A stretch of 64,000 bases of DNA, taken from assembly GCA_965117025.1 (NCBI GenBank), contig OZ220746.1:1488001-1552000 (forward strand), given 5' to 3'. Under the pieces are notes generated by a model, which saw only the letters and a list, made by a program, of their open reading frames with translations, made no database searches and was not told where the DNA came from. The first letter of the stretch is position 1. The number at the start of each line of letters is the position of its first letter. Source of the DNA: VXPQ01 sp965117025 (GTDB lineage Bacteria > Bacteroidota > Rhodothermia > Rhodothermales > VXPQ01). The position numbers and the translations under genes were made by a program. Shown here one piece after another: positions 19,001 to 31,587 of the stretch.

Positions 19001-19198
19001 CAACCGTTGAGCCCACCTGAGTGGCGTCGTCAGATGCAGATTCGCCCAGGAAATACCCCGTCGCGCCAGCGACGTGCCCAGGTTATACCCGATCTGGAGC
19101 GTGGGGACGAATACGATTTTCGGAGCCACCGGATGCTTCCGGCAAAACGCCGCCAACTGTGCAAACTGATACCGCATGGAAACCGAATCCGACGTCAT
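16079..19198 (-). CDS. addB: AddB-like PD-(D/E)XK nuclease and helicase-fold subunit
   Basis: 1039 aa from the ATG at 19198; the open frame continues upstream into the rRNA terminator, which rules out the longer version, and 19177 is an alternative ATG. The C-terminal nuclease is intact (GAIDRVDEA, WDYKSG at about 893, LQWALYAFAL). Four cysteines in the AddB iron-sulfur arrangement are present: one in LTACPYRYF (about 726) and three in CRFCDYKSVC (about 989-998). The N-terminal helicase-like half lacks a P-loop; the equivalent stretch reads FVPTLQIGYNLGTSL, so it should not hydrolyse ATP. It pairs with the addA-like gene that starts one base after its stop. Confidence 0.88.
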   Translation of the reverse strand: MTSDSVSMRYQFAQLAAFCRKHPVAPKIVFVPTLQIGYNLGTSLARRGISWANLHLTTPLRWAQRLAEPSLEATGRRLVSQDADYFFMRQVLRRTDWPEGHPFATAYAAMALAETFLQTIRSLRLAGMSAEELAASTGEMSLERRNFVEIYRAWEQWIETGNLYDEADLYRQAMHTRPAPGFVVAVFDETPLPELAFRFVKGLSPSLVRIGRSADAYGLPPPQESACKRFALTPTIAAPNGAVGPAGDSYRMRHGNGANRENSKAADLLLREAVGTGNEVRGALREVLHTGAKLDEIELVYTAEDPYLPLIVDVLDGLKIPARYAAGIPATLNRAGQSLLGFYQWMAADCEPESLVSLLRSRLLYVDDPGAVAAAADVVLAAGMRGGRSAWENDGASGVKSDRKRLWGRLNRWTEAVPDDAAEYKAFAEGAVRKTMNLLDRLYKTVPDSPSVSLEDVVESGRRFLKRFVPRRDREGRGQAVIESLDNRLQSILSESDMAAGATDRLTDLAQALVYSLERHKTQATVARPGHLYVVPLERGGYTGRKHTVIVGLAETTFPGAGIEDPILLDEERERISGGRLPLQRTRPGETVWNLVRLLGMANSRILLTANRRDLVEGREVYPSPVFEQLGELFGGARQVYRIVPEPRHALTSVGISLGLRDAPSVLADVLQKYPSLHQGLKAVRARAEPGCYGAYDGLLGQATPALRPGGADETLSASRIETLTACPYRYFLRYVLRAQPPDIRDVRPGHWLTAAEFGGLLHGILHKFMTALSQRGESPDPDKHTDWLRELMHEGLASRKAHIPIREQTGYETDVRRLARALRIFLNEESARTDVRPAGFEVRFGWGVSDGAGEEGPLDSPDPVAIHLSDEVRFFLRGAIDRVDEAADGYEVWDYKSGSASSYNAVDLLADGQRLQWALYAFALDELLAEQGLPGRTVRGGYFFPNEREHGLRIHNPTPRKEEVAGMLKPFFDLAEQGAFLHVHKKQDVCRFCDYKSVCESEGKRKKDVLEALQDGREPSAGDSSLSLASALENWLEA

Positions 19199-19263
19199 AG
19201 AACCCGGAAGTGGTCTGAAAAACTGTCCAATCAACCCGAACCGCCTCTCCCGACAAACCTCCT

Positions 19264-19304
19264 GAAAACAAAAAAGCCCCGTTGCTCTCCACAACGGGGC
19301 TTTC
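19264..19304 (-). terminator. intrinsic terminator of the rRNA operon
   Basis: A 12-bp perfect inverted repeat (AAAGCCCCGTTG at 19273-19284 and its complement at 19292-19303) with a 7-base loop is followed, in the minus direction, by a T-rich tail (TTTTTTGTTTTC). It sits 11 bases after the 5S rRNA 3' end and before the addB-like gene, so it ends rRNA transcription. Confidence 0.92.
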
Positions 19305-19314
19305 CCCAAAGAAA

Positions 19315-19424
<110 letters not shown>

Positions 19425-19521
19425 AATTTTCAACCGCCGGCAAGCCGGCACGCGCACCCGAACGCTCGAAAATCAAACATTCGGGAACGGCGAAATTCTT
19501 GACAGATGAATTGTCCGTAGT

Positions 19522-19536
19522 CAACAAAGGTATCAC
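19522..19536 (-). other. 3' arm of the 23S rRNA processing stem
   Basis: This 15-base segment after the 23S gene is the exact complement, in the transcript, of 22555-22569 before the 23S gene. Pairing extends imperfectly to about 19501 and 22591. Together they form the long stem that RNase III cuts to release pre-23S rRNA. Confidence 0.8.
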
Positions 19537-19572
19537 GAGACGCGGCGTCTCGTCGATGCTCGCAAAACAATG

Positions 19573-22507
<2,935 letters not shown>

Positions 22508-22554
22508 CTATCGTTTTACGCGCATCGCGCTTAAAACAGACGCCTGTCGTCTCG

Positions 22555-22569
22555 GTGATACCTTTGTTG
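22555..22569 (-). other. 5' arm of the 23S rRNA processing stem
   Basis: Complementary to 19522-19536 across the 23S gene; see that arm. It lies in the tRNA-Ala to 23S spacer, just downstream of a boxA-like site. Confidence 0.8.
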
Positions 22570-22590
22570 TCTACGGAAACAATTCATCAT

Positions 22591-22600
22591 GTCAAAGAAC
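22591..22600 (-). promoter_or_regulatory. boxA-like antitermination site before 23S
   Basis: The transcript reads GTTCTTTGAC here, close to the boxA consensus of rRNA operons (TGYTCTTTGA). A second copy lies in the 16S leader at 24663-24671. These sites recruit NusB/S10 for antitermination in well-studied bacteria; function here is inferred. Confidence 0.6.
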
Positions 22601-22660
22601 GTGATCCTCCACTCCGGAAACCGTGCGTGCACCACACTGGCTTCGTCGTCAGAGAAACGG

Positions 22661-22733
22661 TGGAGTTAGCCGGACTCGAACCGGCGACCCCCTGCTTGCA
22701 AAGCAGGTGCTCTACCAACTGAGCTATAACCCC
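22661..22733 (-). tRNA. tRNA-Ala (anticodon TGC)
   Basis: 73 nt. The 7-bp acceptor stem (GGGGTTA with TAACTCC), the D-loop, the anticodon loop CTTTGCAAG with TGC, and the T-arm GGTTCGAGTCC are all present. The 3' CCA is not encoded (the following bases are CCG), which makes the CCA-adding enzyme at 47.4 kb essential for it. It lies in the 16S-23S spacer. Confidence 0.97.
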
Positions 22734-22778
22734 GCCTGATCTACCCGCTAAACGGGGGCGCCTTATGACGCCGGCGTG

Positions 22779-22852
<74 letters not shown>

Positions 22853-22947
22853 CTTGGGGTTTTCGCCCCGAATTCGGGGGGCACACAACTCCTATGTTGC
22901 AAAGAACAGGCCGGACACGCACATACATGCCCGGCAACATGAGAAAG

Positions 22948-22965
22948 AAGCATAGCGAGTCCCGT
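22948..22965 (-). other. 3' arm of the 16S rRNA processing stem
   Basis: These 18 bases after 16S are perfectly complementary, in the transcript, to 24636-24653 in the 16S leader, with further partial pairing on both sides. This is the expected RNase III stem enclosing pre-16S rRNA. Confidence 0.85.
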
Positions 22966-23026
22966 CAACCCTGCGGAGCCATTGCCCCACATAACGATCC
23001 AGACGTTTTACGATCAAGAGTTCTCT

Positions 23027-24562
<1,536 letters not shown>

Positions 24563-24635
24563 AAGTTGAATGATCTGCTTGACTCGTATTTGTCTGTCTC
24601 ATCATGCGCGTCGTTTACCCGACGCACAGGAATCA

Positions 24636-24653
24636 ACGGGACTCGCTATGCTT
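24636..24653 (-). other. 5' arm of the 16S rRNA processing stem
   Basis: Perfect 18-base complement of 22948-22965 across the 16S gene; forms the RNase III processing stem in the primary transcript. Confidence 0.85.
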
Positions 24654-24662
24654 CCAATCTCA

Positions 24663-24671
24663 TCAAAGAAC
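24663..24671 (-). promoter_or_regulatory. boxA-like antitermination site in the 16S leader
   Basis: The transcript reads TGTTCTTTGA around this point, nearly the boxA consensus, upstream of the 16S processing stem. It matches the copy before 23S. Confidence 0.55.
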
Positions 24672-24779
24672 ATGACTGGAGGCTCCTCCGCCGCCTGAAA
24701 AAAGCGAACCGATCAACCAGCCACCGTGCAGAGATCCAGGCGCAATTACAATACGACCCCGAAAAAAGCACGGACAGAA

Positions 24780-24808
24780 AAAATACGCCAACAATCTCTT
24801 GATGTCAA
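24780..24808 (-). promoter_or_regulatory. rRNA operon promoter
   Basis: On the minus strand a perfect TTGACA (complement of 24803-24808), a 17-bp spacer and TATTTT (complement of 24780-24785) form a strong sigma70-type promoter. Transcription would start near 24772, giving a leader of about 210 nt before 16S. Confidence 0.75.
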
Positions 24809-25009
24809 GAGCTGTCGGCGCAAATTCGAGCCACCTTACACGGTGATACAAGCCGGTGGTTCCAACCTTGTGTTTATGAAATATATGTTGAGAAGAACGC
24901 ACCTGCCCCAAACCGGCACATGAACAACGTTCATCCGTATGAATCGGGGAAAACAGCATTGCGTACCTTGTTGCGTCAAAACCCGTAATACCCTGCAAAG
25001 TCCCGGATC

Positions 25010-25876
25010 ATGCTGCCGGAAACCGCAAAACGCTTGCTTTCAAAAACGGCGTCGTACATCCGAGCGCTTCTGCGCAATCCGTACTGGTGGGGAGGCCTGA
25101 TCCTGTTGACAGCCTGCCTGGGAACCGGTTATGTGCTCGTCAACGACCTGCTTATGCCGAAGCTCACGAGACAGGGGGCCCATTTACAGGTCCCCAATGT
25201 AATCAATCGGTCGTACGAACAGGCAAGAAACGACCTCGAAGCTATTGGACTACATGTCGAACGTATCGTGCAGCAGTACAATCCGGCTTTCGCACGCGAC
25301 GTGGTCGTGGATCAAAACCCTCCCCCCTCTGCGCTCGTAAAGCCGGATCGGCACGTGTACCTGACGATCAACAGCGGGGAACTACGGCATGTGGTGATCT
25401 CTGACGTAGTCGGCCTTTCTCTTCGCGAGGCCGTAAACCGGTTACGCGCGCAGGGCCTGCACATCGAAGAAACATTGCCCGATTCCATCCCGGCCCCCAA
25501 TCGCAATACCATTACCGGGCAGGAACCCGCCGCCGGAGATACCCTCACGGAAGGAACCTCCGTAACCTTGTGGTACAGTACAGGCCTTGGCATAGGCTAC
25601 AGCACGATACCGGATATCACCGGTCTTGGCGTACATCAGGCGCAAGACAGTCTGCTCGCTTTGCAACTGCGGTCTATTGTGATCAGTGCGCCGGACAGCC
25701 TCGCCGATCCGAGTGCGCCCGACTCTATCGTGTTACGCCAGAGTCCTGATCCCGGAACGCGTGTGCGCGCCGGATTCGAGGTGCGCCTTCATACCTGGCA
25801 TACCGAACAGCCTGAACCTGACAGACCTTTTCCCTTTCGATACGAAGAGAACGAACCACCGGGAGTCGGGCTATGA
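25010..25876 (+). CDS. membrane-anchored PASTA-domain protein
   Basis: 288 aa. A short basic cytoplasmic N-terminus is followed by one transmembrane segment (about residues 26-47, WWGGLILLTACLGTGYVLV), and three PASTA repeats outside (about 57-125, 126-196, 197-268), each with the pattern P-x-V/I-x-x-x-(S/G)-x-x-x-A-x-x-x-L. There is no kinase or transpeptidase domain, unlike PASTA kinases and PBPs of Gram-positives; free PASTA proteins of this size are common in Bacteroidota. A role in envelope or peptidoglycan sensing is inferred from PASTA chemistry only. It is divergent from the rRNA operon. Confidence 0.85.
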   Translation: MLPETAKRLLSKTASYIRALLRNPYWWGGLILLTACLGTGYVLVNDLLMPKLTRQGAHLQVPNVINRSYEQARNDLEAIGLHVERIVQQYNPAFARDVVVDQNPPPSALVKPDRHVYLTINSGELRHVVISDVVGLSLREAVNRLRAQGLHIEETLPDSIPAPNRNTITGQEPAAGDTLTEGTSVTLWYSTGLGIGYSTIPDITGLGVHQAQDSLLALQLRSIVISAPDSLADPSAPDSIVLRQSPDPGTRVRAGFEVRLHTWHTEQPEPDRPFPFRYEENEPPGVGL

Positions 25877-25952
25877 CGGCGCACACGAAAACGTATAGCC
25901 CCTCCCCCGGCACTCACCTTACTATTCATCCCCATTCACAAGGAGAATACTC

Positions 25953-26444
25953 ATGAACGGCGCCGCGTTGCTTCCTGAATTCGATCACGAGATCGAAAAT
26001 ACCCGCAAAATGCTTGCATTGACGCCCAACGAATGTCTGGATTACCGCCCTCACGAAAAATCGTGGACGCTCCGGCAACTCGCCACCCATGTGGCAACGC
26101 TGCCCACATGGACCGGCCCCACATTCCAGATGGACGAACTGGATCTGGCGCAGCCGTTCGAACCATGGATTCCTGAAAACACGGACGAAATCCTTGCCGC
26201 ATTCGACAAGGCGGTCTCGGAAGCCCGCCTCGTGCTGGAAAGCGCATCGGCCGACACATTCCTTGAGCCCTGGACCCTGAAGGCAGGGGATCAGATTCAC
26301 TTCACCATGCCGAAAGGCGTCGTGTTCCGCAGTTTTGTCCTGAACCACATCATCCATCACCGCGCCCAACTCGGCGTCTACCTGCGCATGTGCGACATTG
26401 CGATCCCGGGCATGTACGGCCCTTCCGCGGACGAAACAATGTAG
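25953..26444 (+). CDS. DinB-family putative metal-dependent protein
   Basis: 163 aa, the normal size for the DinB/YfiT four-helix-bundle family. The expected metal-binding histidines are present: one in LATHVATLP (about residue 46) and two in the NHIIHHRAQLGVYLR motif (about 132-136). Members transfer thiols or are stress-induced; the substrate here is unknown. It lies 76 bp after the PASTA gene on the same strand and an AGGAG stretch precedes its ATG by about 8 bases. Confidence 0.85.
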   Translation: MNGAALLPEFDHEIENTRKMLALTPNECLDYRPHEKSWTLRQLATHVATLPTWTGPTFQMDELDLAQPFEPWIPENTDEILAAFDKAVSEARLVLESASADTFLEPWTLKAGDQIHFTMPKGVVFRSFVLNHIIHHRAQLGVYLRMCDIAIPGMYGPSADETM

Positions 26445-26450
26445 AGGAGA

Positions 26451-26548
26451 GGATACGCTGATCAAAACCACTTCGCTCAGCGCTTCACGTTCGTGTGTAA
26501 AGCGCCCTTCGGGAGGCTGCGAGGAATGCGGACTTAATCAGAGTATCC
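26451..26548. repeat. intergenic imperfect inverted repeat (element A)
   Basis: The arms GGATACGCTGAT (26451-26462) and ATCAGAGTATCC (26537-26548) are complementary at 11 of 12 positions. The interior contains a second small stem (GCGCTT near 26480 with AAGCGC near 26500). It fills the gap between the convergent DinB-like and TonB receptor genes. The same arm sequence recurs at 56966-57100. Confidence 0.6.
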
Positions 26549-26581
26549 CTCCCTGGAGCCGGTTCGCCCGAAGTTTCGGGG

Positions 26582-29500
26582 TCAACGTCCTTCCGCCAGG
26601 TGCCAGGTAATCGACAACTTCAGGCGCCGCCCCTTCGGGCTGTGCGTAAAGCCGTCGAATGCAGCTTCCCAATTGACAAAAGGCGGATCCTTGTCCAGCA
26701 GATTGAGCACGGAAAACGTCACGTCGAATCCGCCGGGAAGATGCCGGTATGCGCTCACATCGAGGGTTGCGAACGAATCGATGGTCCGAAGCTCTGATTC
26801 CTCCGACTCGTTCTCATTGGTATAGGAGGGAATGTAATTCAGGTAGCTGACCAGCGAGTAGAGACTCCTGTGATAGCCGATGTTCGCCCTGGATTTCCAC
26901 TTCGGGATGGGCGGCGCCGAGGGATTGTACCGGTTCAGGTACCCGGCGCCCTCCTGTGCGCTTGCCAATTCCACACCACCCACCTCAAGCGCCTTCACAT
27001 AGTAGGAGCGGGTATAGGTGCCTTCGATGCCCCCTGAAATGACCCCGGGCCCGGAAGGAAAACGCGTGCTGAGATGCCAGTCGATACCGGAGGTGGTAAT
27101 CCCCGGCCAGTTGACTGCGTTTACGCGAATGCGCTCAATAAGCTGGGAATCGCAGCCGGATGTGCCGCCAGGGCACGTAATGTACTGCTGCACCGCCGCG
27201 CGGGCAGCTCCACCCTGGTGATACAGCGCCGTAATCCCGCCATGCGGCAACACACCGATGGCGTCCCTGAAATTGTAGGACCAGTAATCGAGGCTCGCAC
27301 GGACATGATCATGGGAGAATGCCGCACCGACATTATATGTCAGCGCCCGCTCGGGTTTCAGATCGGCGTTTCCGAACGTATCGACCGGCTTGTACGTGCC
27401 CGTTTCAGCCACGTAATCAAGCGCCGTAGCCCGATCTTCGTTCAACTCGTCCACGGACGGCACCCGAAGCGTAGACTGCACCGAACCGCGGAAAATCAAC
27501 GCATCCGTCGCCTGGAAGCGCATTGCGAACTTCGGATCGAAGCTGCTTACGATTTCGTGGAATTCATAGTTTGCCGCAACCTGCGCATCGAAACGCGCGC
27601 CTACCGTAAACGGAACTTCTGCAAAGAACCGGTGCACATTGCGCGCATCGTCGTAGGGATAATACCCGGTGGTGAACGTATAGGGACCGACCTTGTCCTT
27701 GCAACTGACATCTCCAGGCACAAGGCAGGGATTCGTATTCAGATTGGCCGGATCGTTCGGCACGGCGGACACGGCGGTCCGGCGAAACTGATACCCTACC
27801 GCATAGGCCGCAAGCCCTTCGACCAGACCCCCGGTCAGTACGGCGTCGGCCACGAACAGCTGCGCCTTGTTTTCCAGGTCCACCTCCTCGTTGATCCAGT
27901 CGATTAATGCAGAACTATTCGCCAGATTTCCGGCATGATCGGGATTCGCGATACCATGAAACGCGGCGCCGGGCTGCGCGGAAGACGGAAGCGCATTGCT
28001 GAATGGATTGTAGTACATGCATGCTCCCTGACCCGGTACGGTCCCATTGAGCCCGCCAAGCCGCATCCCGGAAGGGGCCGCGAGGTCTGCCACCACATCC
28101 ACACCGCAATCGGGGCCGCCAAAACCGCGGAAGGCGAGGAATTTCCGGTACGCGTATTCCGCCGGAAGATTCACGTTGTTGGTAGCGCGCGAGTAACTGA
28201 CACCCACGTCAAGCTTTGCACTCCGACCGCCAAATGCCTCGAACGCATGCTCGACCGATGCGGAAATGCGCTGCGTGCCGGACGCGCGGGACAACGTACG
28301 TCCGGGACCGCTGTGTCCTACCAGACGACCAAAGAAATACCAGTCGTTTTCCAGGCATTCGGCTCCGGAAGCGAAACCCACACGGTCCGCATACATGCCG
28401 CAGAACGCCTGCCGCCCGGGATTGCCGGAAGGAACAATCTGTGTACCGTCATACGGAGAAATAGGCGGAAACGACGGGGTAGTCAGCCAATCCGGCGTTA
28501 CAGCCTGAGCCCATAACCCCTCGATGCGGTAATCGGACCGGTCGCCCAAACTCCCGTTGATTTCTCCGAAAGCCCGGATATGCCTGCTTTTTTCGATATA
28601 GTTATCCCAGGGCGCATAGCGGAAGCGGCATGTGGCTGGTTCAATGTAGCCTCCAAAATCCTCGCAACGAGGATCAATAAATCGCCTTCCCGCATCGCCA
28701 TGAGCAGCGACGAGTTCGTTTACGAAAGCGTTCGCGTCTTCTCTCCCCGTTAGCGAGGGCATATAAAATGCGCCGGGATTGCCTGTATACGACCAGCCGC
28801 CGGCTTGCGGATACGGGCGCAAGCCCCACGCACGCTCTTCGGTTCTCAATTCCTGGCGATACATCATTTCCGCAGCAAACACCGCATGGGCGCCAGCGAC
28901 AGATCCTCCCCAGATCGCCCCCGCATACGTATCGCCGGCGTCGGCAAAATATTCGTGAGAAGTTGCAACCTCCAGGCCCTCGAAATCGCTGCGCGTTACA
29001 AAATTGGCGACTCCGGCCACCGCATCCGATCCGTACACGGCGGAGGCTCCTTCCTTCAGGACCTCTATACGACTGATCGCGATGGAAGGCACGGCGTTCA
29101 CATCCACGAAGCGGCCACCGATCAGACGCGCCGGGACGTATACCTGACGACGCCCGTTGAAGAGCACCAGCGTACGGGAGGCCCCCAGGCCGCGAAGATT
29201 TACGCTGGCCACGGATTCCTGCACGGAGGCAGGCGGCCCGGCGCTATTGTACCAGCTCTGGCGCTCGCCGATCACGCCGTGGGCTACACTGAGATTTTTG
29301 AAAAGCTCGACAAGCTGCGGAGCACCCTGTTCCGCCAGCGCCGCCCGGTCAACCGCGGTAACGGCATAGGGTAAATCAATAGCAAATTCCTCGACGGATG
29401 TGCCGGTCACTACCACTTCGTCAAGTTTCAGCACCGTGGGCGTGATCCGCAATGACAATTCCGTAGTCTCCCCGGCCCCTATCGTAATCTCACGTACAAG

Positions 29501-29788
29501 CGTGGAGTAGCCGATCAGAGAAGCTCTTACGGTCTGCTCGCCCGCCGGCACAAAAGAGAAACTGAACGTCCCTTCTGCGTCCGTATATATGCTCGCATCC
29601 AGGCCGGTGATATACACCTCGACGGCTTCCAGCGGGCGCGTGTCCGAAGCGTCAACCACCGTACCCGTAACATTACCGGTCGATTGCGCATGAACCGGCG
29701 CGGTCAACACAGCAACAAACAACGCCAGACTGAACATTGAAACGCGTCGTGCGAACGCAATGGAACTATACCTGTCGTCTATACACAT
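26582..29788 (-). CDS. TonB-dependent receptor with N-terminal carboxypeptidase-regulatory domain
   Basis: 1068 aa from the ATG at 29788; a second Met (29737) would still leave a signal peptide. Signal sequence to about residue 35 (APVHAQ), CarboxypepD_reg-like domain (36-120; GNVTGTVVDASDTRPLEAVEV), plug (about 125-270; DEVVVTGTSVEEFAIDLPYAV, SVNLRGLGASRTLVLFNGRR, YGSDAVAGVANFVTR) and a barrel ending KLSITWHLAEGR. The plug and barrel resemble receptors of the iron/vitamin type in proteobacteria rather than SusC. No partner gene is adjacent; the substrate is unknown. Confidence 0.9.
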   Translation of the reverse strand: MCIDDRYSSIAFARRVSMFSLALFVAVLTAPVHAQSTGNVTGTVVDASDTRPLEAVEVYITGLDASIYTDAEGTFSFSFVPAGEQTVRASLIGYSTLVREITIGAGETTELSLRITPTVLKLDEVVVTGTSVEEFAIDLPYAVTAVDRAALAEQGAPQLVELFKNLSVAHGVIGERQSWYNSAGPPASVQESVASVNLRGLGASRTLVLFNGRRQVYVPARLIGGRFVDVNAVPSIAISRIEVLKEGASAVYGSDAVAGVANFVTRSDFEGLEVATSHEYFADAGDTYAGAIWGGSVAGAHAVFAAEMMYRQELRTEERAWGLRPYPQAGGWSYTGNPGAFYMPSLTGREDANAFVNELVAAHGDAGRRFIDPRCEDFGGYIEPATCRFRYAPWDNYIEKSRHIRAFGEINGSLGDRSDYRIEGLWAQAVTPDWLTTPSFPPISPYDGTQIVPSGNPGRQAFCGMYADRVGFASGAECLENDWYFFGRLVGHSGPGRTLSRASGTQRISASVEHAFEAFGGRSAKLDVGVSYSRATNNVNLPAEYAYRKFLAFRGFGGPDCGVDVVADLAAPSGMRLGGLNGTVPGQGACMYYNPFSNALPSSAQPGAAFHGIANPDHAGNLANSSALIDWINEEVDLENKAQLFVADAVLTGGLVEGLAAYAVGYQFRRTAVSAVPNDPANLNTNPCLVPGDVSCKDKVGPYTFTTGYYPYDDARNVHRFFAEVPFTVGARFDAQVAANYEFHEIVSSFDPKFAMRFQATDALIFRGSVQSTLRVPSVDELNEDRATALDYVAETGTYKPVDTFGNADLKPERALTYNVGAAFSHDHVRASLDYWSYNFRDAIGVLPHGGITALYHQGGAARAAVQQYITCPGGTSGCDSQLIERIRVNAVNWPGITTSGIDWHLSTRFPSGPGVISGGIEGTYTRSYYVKALEVGGVELASAQEGAGYLNRYNPSAPPIPKWKSRANIGYHRSLYSLVSYLNYIPSYTNENESEESELRTIDSFATLDVSAYRHLPGGFDVTFSVLNLLDKDPPFVNWEAAFDGFTHSPKGRRLKLSITWHLAEGR

Positions 29789-29877
29789 GGCTGTAATGGG
29801 TTGCTCGGCGGGGATGCATATCGGACGAAAAACGCACCGATAAAACAGAGTATTAAAAAAAGTAAAAGAATTGCAAA

Positions 29878-30393
29878 TTATTCCACCACATGGATCGTGA
29901 ATTCTTCGTTCACGTCCACATCCACGCGCTCGCGGTGCTTCGTCTGCAGAAAAAGACCTATGTAATCGGGCTGAATCGGATATTCCCTATGCCCCCGGTC
30001 GACAAGCACAACCATCTGTACGCTCCGCGGGCGTCCGTAGTGCACAAGCGCATCCAGCGCGGCGCGGGCCGTTCGGCCCGTAAACAGCACATCGTCCACC
30101 AGGACGACATCCCGGTCTGCAATCTCGCGCACCATGTGAGACGTGTCTGCGATCTCTTCACCAGGCTCCCTGTCATCCCTGTATGCGGACACATCCAGGT
30201 CACTTACCTCAAACGTACGGCCTTCGAGCATTCCCATCTCACTGGCAATCGCTGCTGCTACGGCGCTGCCGCGACGACGGATGCCAACCAGTTCCACGTT
30301 GGAGGCTCCACGGTTGCGTTCGACAATCTCGCAGGAAAGCCGCACCAGCATACGCTGCACGCGCTCCGGTGACATGATGAGCCTGCGCGCCAT
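29878..30393 (-). CDS. pyrR: PyrR: pyrimidine operon attenuator / uracil phosphoribosyltransferase-like protein
   Basis: 171 aa, close to the usual 180. The PRPP-binding loop VVLVDDVLFTGRTARAALDAL (about residues 95-115) and the VDRGHREYPI signature define PyrR. In Firmicutes PyrR binds pyr mRNA leaders; outside them the RNA-binding role is often unproven and it may act only as a phosphoribosyltransferase. No pyr biosynthetic gene is adjacent. It is 51 bp downstream of a small secreted protein gene on the same strand. Confidence 0.9.
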   Translation of the reverse strand: MARRLIMSPERVQRMLVRLSCEIVERNRGASNVELVGIRRRGSAVAAAIASEMGMLEGRTFEVSDLDVSAYRDDREPGEEIADTSHMVREIADRDVVLVDDVLFTGRTARAALDALVHYGRPRSVQMVVLVDRGHREYPIQPDYIGLFLQTKHRERVDVDVNEEFTIHVVE

Positions 30394-30444
30394 ACGCCAA
30401 GCATGAAAAGATTACAGACGAAGTATCTACGGGAGATCCTCGCC

Positions 30445-30897
30445 TCACTGAAACATGGCCTTGATACTACCCCATGTGCGCCGAACCGCTGTCGGCGTAT
30501 AGGCGATCTGCTTTGATCCTACAAGTTGTCGCCCCCCATCATCCAGAACAGCATACAACGTGTACTGAACCACTTCAGCCCCCTTATACAGATCGTCATC
30601 CCGAAAGACATAGGGGTGTTGCGCGCCAAGCGGCTCTACCTCGACTACCCTTGTTCTGGCGCCCAATTCCGCACTCACTTCAATCTCATAGCGGTCCAAA
30701 TCGTCTTCGGACTCTGCGGCCCATTCCACTACAGGTACCCCTTCATCCAGCACCACGTCAAAACGGAGCGCTTTGAAGCCAGTGACATGGGCTAACTGAG
30801 CGTGCGCCTCCGGCGCCGCATCAAAGGATAGTGTACTGAAACCGAGAAGGCTTCCCGATACCACCGCTGCAAGCACTATGAAAGCGAATTGTTTCAC
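30445..30897 (-). CDS. small secreted protein of unknown function
   Basis: 150 aa with a signal peptide (about residues 1-33, ending AHAQ). The mature part is acidic and beta-rich; WAAESEDDLDRYEIEVSAE and VVQYTLYAVLDDGG resemble a fibronectin-type III fold, as in many extracellular proteins of this phylum. A good promoter lies 45 bp upstream (30942-30970). It may be co-transcribed with pyrR downstream, but the proteins have no obvious link. Confidence 0.7.
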   Translation of the reverse strand: MKQFAFIVLAAVVSGSLLGFSTLSFDAAPEAHAQLAHVTGFKALRFDVVLDEGVPVVEWAAESEDDLDRYEIEVSAELGARTRVVEVEPLGAQHPYVFRDDDLYKGAEVVQYTLYAVLDDGGRQLVGSKQIAYTPTAVRRTWGSIKAMFQ

Positions 30898-30941
30898 AAA
30901 AGGAGAAAAGACGAGGGTTGGCTCACAGGCGTATCACATAT

Positions 30942-30970
30942 AATATATTCGCAATTCGGTGTAACGTCAA
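30942..30970 (-). promoter_or_regulatory. sigma70-like promoter for the 150-aa secreted protein gene
   Basis: Minus strand TTGACG (complement of 30965-30970), a 17-bp spacer and TATATT (complement of 30942-30947). The predicted start is near 30935, about 37 bases before the ATG at 30897. Confidence 0.6.
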
Positions 30971-30991
30971 GATGCGGCAGCACGTTCCTGC

Positions 30992-31471
30992 TCACGCCTC
31001 CTGTGTAACAGCCGCTTTGTTCGGGCAATGCTCCCGTGCGCACCGCCCATACATGTTGAGCGAGTGGTGCTTGATATCGAACTGATATATGTCCGCAACC
31101 ATTTCCTGGATGCTCTGTATGCGCGGATCGCAGAATTCGAACAACTCATTGCAGTCCATGCAAATGAGATGGTCATGCTGCCAATAACTGAAGGCCCGTT
31201 CATACTTCGCCTGATTTTTCCCGAACTGGTGCCGGACCACAAGATCACAATCTATCAACAGTTCCAGCGTGTTGTATACGGTCGCACGACTTACCCGGTG
31301 CGCGCCGTCTTTCAACCGGATGTAGAGTTCATCGGCATCCACATGATCGTTCGTGGCGTAAATTTCCTCCAGAACAATGAAACGCTCCGGAGTTTGCCTG
31401 CGGCCGCGTTGCTGGAGAAAAGCGCCGAATATTCGACGAACTTCTTCCATTTGCTGGGGCGGAACGGACAT
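30992..31471 (-). CDS. Fur-family transcriptional regulator
   Basis: 159 aa. N-terminal winged helix (about 15-85) with RRQTPERFIVLEEIY and RVSRATVYNTLELLIDCDLV, then the dimerisation and metal domain with HDHLICMDC and a C-terminal CAREHC. The CxxC/CxxxxC-like pairs should hold a structural zinc; HDH and Glu residues make the sensing site. Fur, PerR and Zur cannot be told apart by eye. No divergent target gene is adjacent, so its regulon is unknown. Confidence 0.9.
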   Translation of the reverse strand: MSVPPQQMEEVRRIFGAFLQQRGRRQTPERFIVLEEIYATNDHVDADELYIRLKDGAHRVSRATVYNTLELLIDCDLVVRHQFGKNQAKYERAFSYWQHDHLICMDCNELFEFCDPRIQSIQEMVADIYQFDIKHHSLNMYGRCAREHCPNKAAVTQEA

Positions 31472-31587
31472 AGGGCAATGCTGAAGTGTACGAACGGCCT
31501 GACCCTTCCCTCAACCGCCGGCGGGAAGATGCGGTTCCGAAAAAGACATGCGAAGGCTTTGAATCATGCGTCGTCCCATGGACCCGC

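Larger units (their letters stand above)
24563..25009. other. divergent intergenic region: 16S leader, rRNA promoter and upstream region of the PASTA gene
   Basis: 447 bp without a gene. The minus strand holds the rRNA promoter (24780-24808), an approximately 210-nt leader, a boxA-like TTCTTTGA site (24663-24671) and the 5' arm of the 16S processing stem (24636-24653). The plus strand side (24810-25009) must contain the promoter of the PASTA-protein gene, but I see no convincing match there. Confidence 0.75.

Noticed and set aside
16079..19309. Longer AddB start at 19309
   Set aside because: The extra 37 residues would be read through the rRNA terminator hairpin at 19264-19304.
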